From: Candidatus Gastranaerophilales bacterium
GTDB lineage: Bacteria > Cyanobacteriota > Vampirovibrionia > Gastranaerophilales > Gastranaerophilaceae
Length of the DNA stretch: 6,293 nucleotides
Assembly (NCBI GenBank): GCA_900768915.1
Contig: CAAGEQ010000020.1
Span: 1-6,293, forward strand
Direction of reading: 5' to 3'
Position numbers and translations under genes: made by a program. A model generated the notes under the pieces. It did not search any database and was not told where the DNA came from. It was given only the letters and a program-made list of their open reading frames with translations. Numbering within the stretch: the first letter of the stretch is position 1; each line of letters opens with the position of its first letter. This document shows positions 6,172 through 6,293 of this stretch, piece after piece.

Positions 6172-6185
6172 TCCGTGGCCAACTT
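6172..6185 (+). repeat. Inverted repeat, left arm (TGGCCAA block)
   Basis: TCCGTGGCCAACTT here is the reverse complement of AAGTTGGCCAAGGA at 6247-6260 with 13 of 14 positions matching. The arms are separated by 61 bp, which contain copy 2 of the direct repeat. A large stem-loop or a paired protein-binding site are both possible. Confidence 0.75.
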
Positions 6186-6211
6186 AAAATGAACACAAAA
6201 AACACATCTAC

Positions 6212-6238
6212 ACCCCTCAACACAACACGTCTAATTCT
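6212..6238 (+). repeat. 27-bp direct repeat, copy 2
   Basis: Second copy of the ACCCCTCAAC...CTAATTCT unit, 24 of 27 identical to 6134-6160. Each copy is followed within about 12 bp by a TGGCCAA-containing block, but the two blocks are in opposite orientation. Confidence 0.85.
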
Positions 6239-6246
6239 CATGTATA

Positions 6247-6272
6247 AAGTTGGCCAAGGAGTCCCTGGCCAA
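6247..6272. repeat. Right arm and overlapping near-palindrome (TGGCCAA block)
   Basis: Positions 6247-6260 (AAGTTGGCCAAGGA) pair with the arm at 6172-6185. Positions 6250-6260 (TTGGCCAAGGA) also pair with 6262-6272 (TCCCTGGCCAA) around a single central base, 10 of 11 matching, giving a 23-bp imperfect palindrome. TGGCCAA therefore occurs three times in under 100 bp, which suggests a recognised site rather than chance in such AT-rich DNA. Confidence 0.75.
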
Positions 6273-6293
6273 ACCATAAAATCAAAAAATGGA

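Larger units (their letters stand above)
6105..6293. other. Non-coding, repeat-bearing end region (possible subterminal/terminal repeat of the element)
   Basis: After the integrase remnant no credible coding frame is seen. Composition changes: from about 6128 to 6240 the plus strand becomes C-rich and very poor in G, unlike the coding part. The stretch holds a 27-bp direct repeat, an inverted pair around TGGCCAA, and a near-palindrome. Integrase genes often lie next to the terminal repeat in Mavericks, so this may be the start of the terminal inverted repeat. The opposite element end is not in the window to compare, and no target-site duplication can be identified. It could also be host flank. 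Confidence 0.45.

Noticed and set aside
6134..6238. CRISPR-like array from the repeated 27-bp unit
   Set aside because: Only two imperfect copies with one spacer-like gap, no cas genes, and a eukaryotic mobile-element context.

Overview
The window looks like one end of a Maverick/Polinton-type mobile element (a virus-like DNA transposon) in an AT-rich protist genome. A Trichomonas-like parabasalid host is my best guess. The basis is recall of Maverick gene sets plus the compact, intron-free, A/T-rich style; nothing in the window proves the host. A polinton-like virus of another protist is the main alternative. All three stop codons are used as terminators (TAA, TAG, TGA), so the standard code fits.

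Layout, left to right. Positions 1-299 hold the 5' part of an unrecognised minus-strand gene that runs off the left edge. A 39-bp divergent promoter gap follows, then a small unknown plus-strand gene (339-653). Four minus-strand genes then form a tight block transcribed leftward from 5032 to 660, with gaps of only 28, 17 and 26 bp. In transcription order they are: a 134-aa basic, internally duplicated small protein; a 219-aa low-complexity protein with short tandem repeats; a 539-aa coiled-coil protein with a strongly basic N-terminus; and a 538-aa protein that I read as a candidate double jelly-roll major capsid protein. A second short divergent gap (5033-5072) leads to a plus-strand retroviral-type (rve/DDE) integrase at 5073-5963. 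The integrase reading frame continues after an in-frame TAG for another 46 codons (to 6104). That continuation reads like the missing part of a C-terminal chromodomain. The last 189 bp (6105-6293) are non-coding, C-rich on the plus strand, and carry direct and inverted repeats. They could be the subterminal or terminal-repeat region of the element, or host flank.

How the genes fit together (inference): the leftward block would supply the particle (capsid shell, scaffold or core-like proteins, and a small cationic virion protein), and the integrase would insert the element into the host genome. Every start codon in the window is preceded by a similar T-rich stretch with TTTATT-like cores and an A-rich TAAAATG or TAAATG start context. 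This suggests an element-encoded or element-specific transcription signal shared by all its genes. The interrupted integrase suggests this copy may be decaying or defective for integration, while the other genes look intact. DNA polymerase B, packaging ATPase, maturation protease and penton genes, expected in a complete Polinton, are not in the window.
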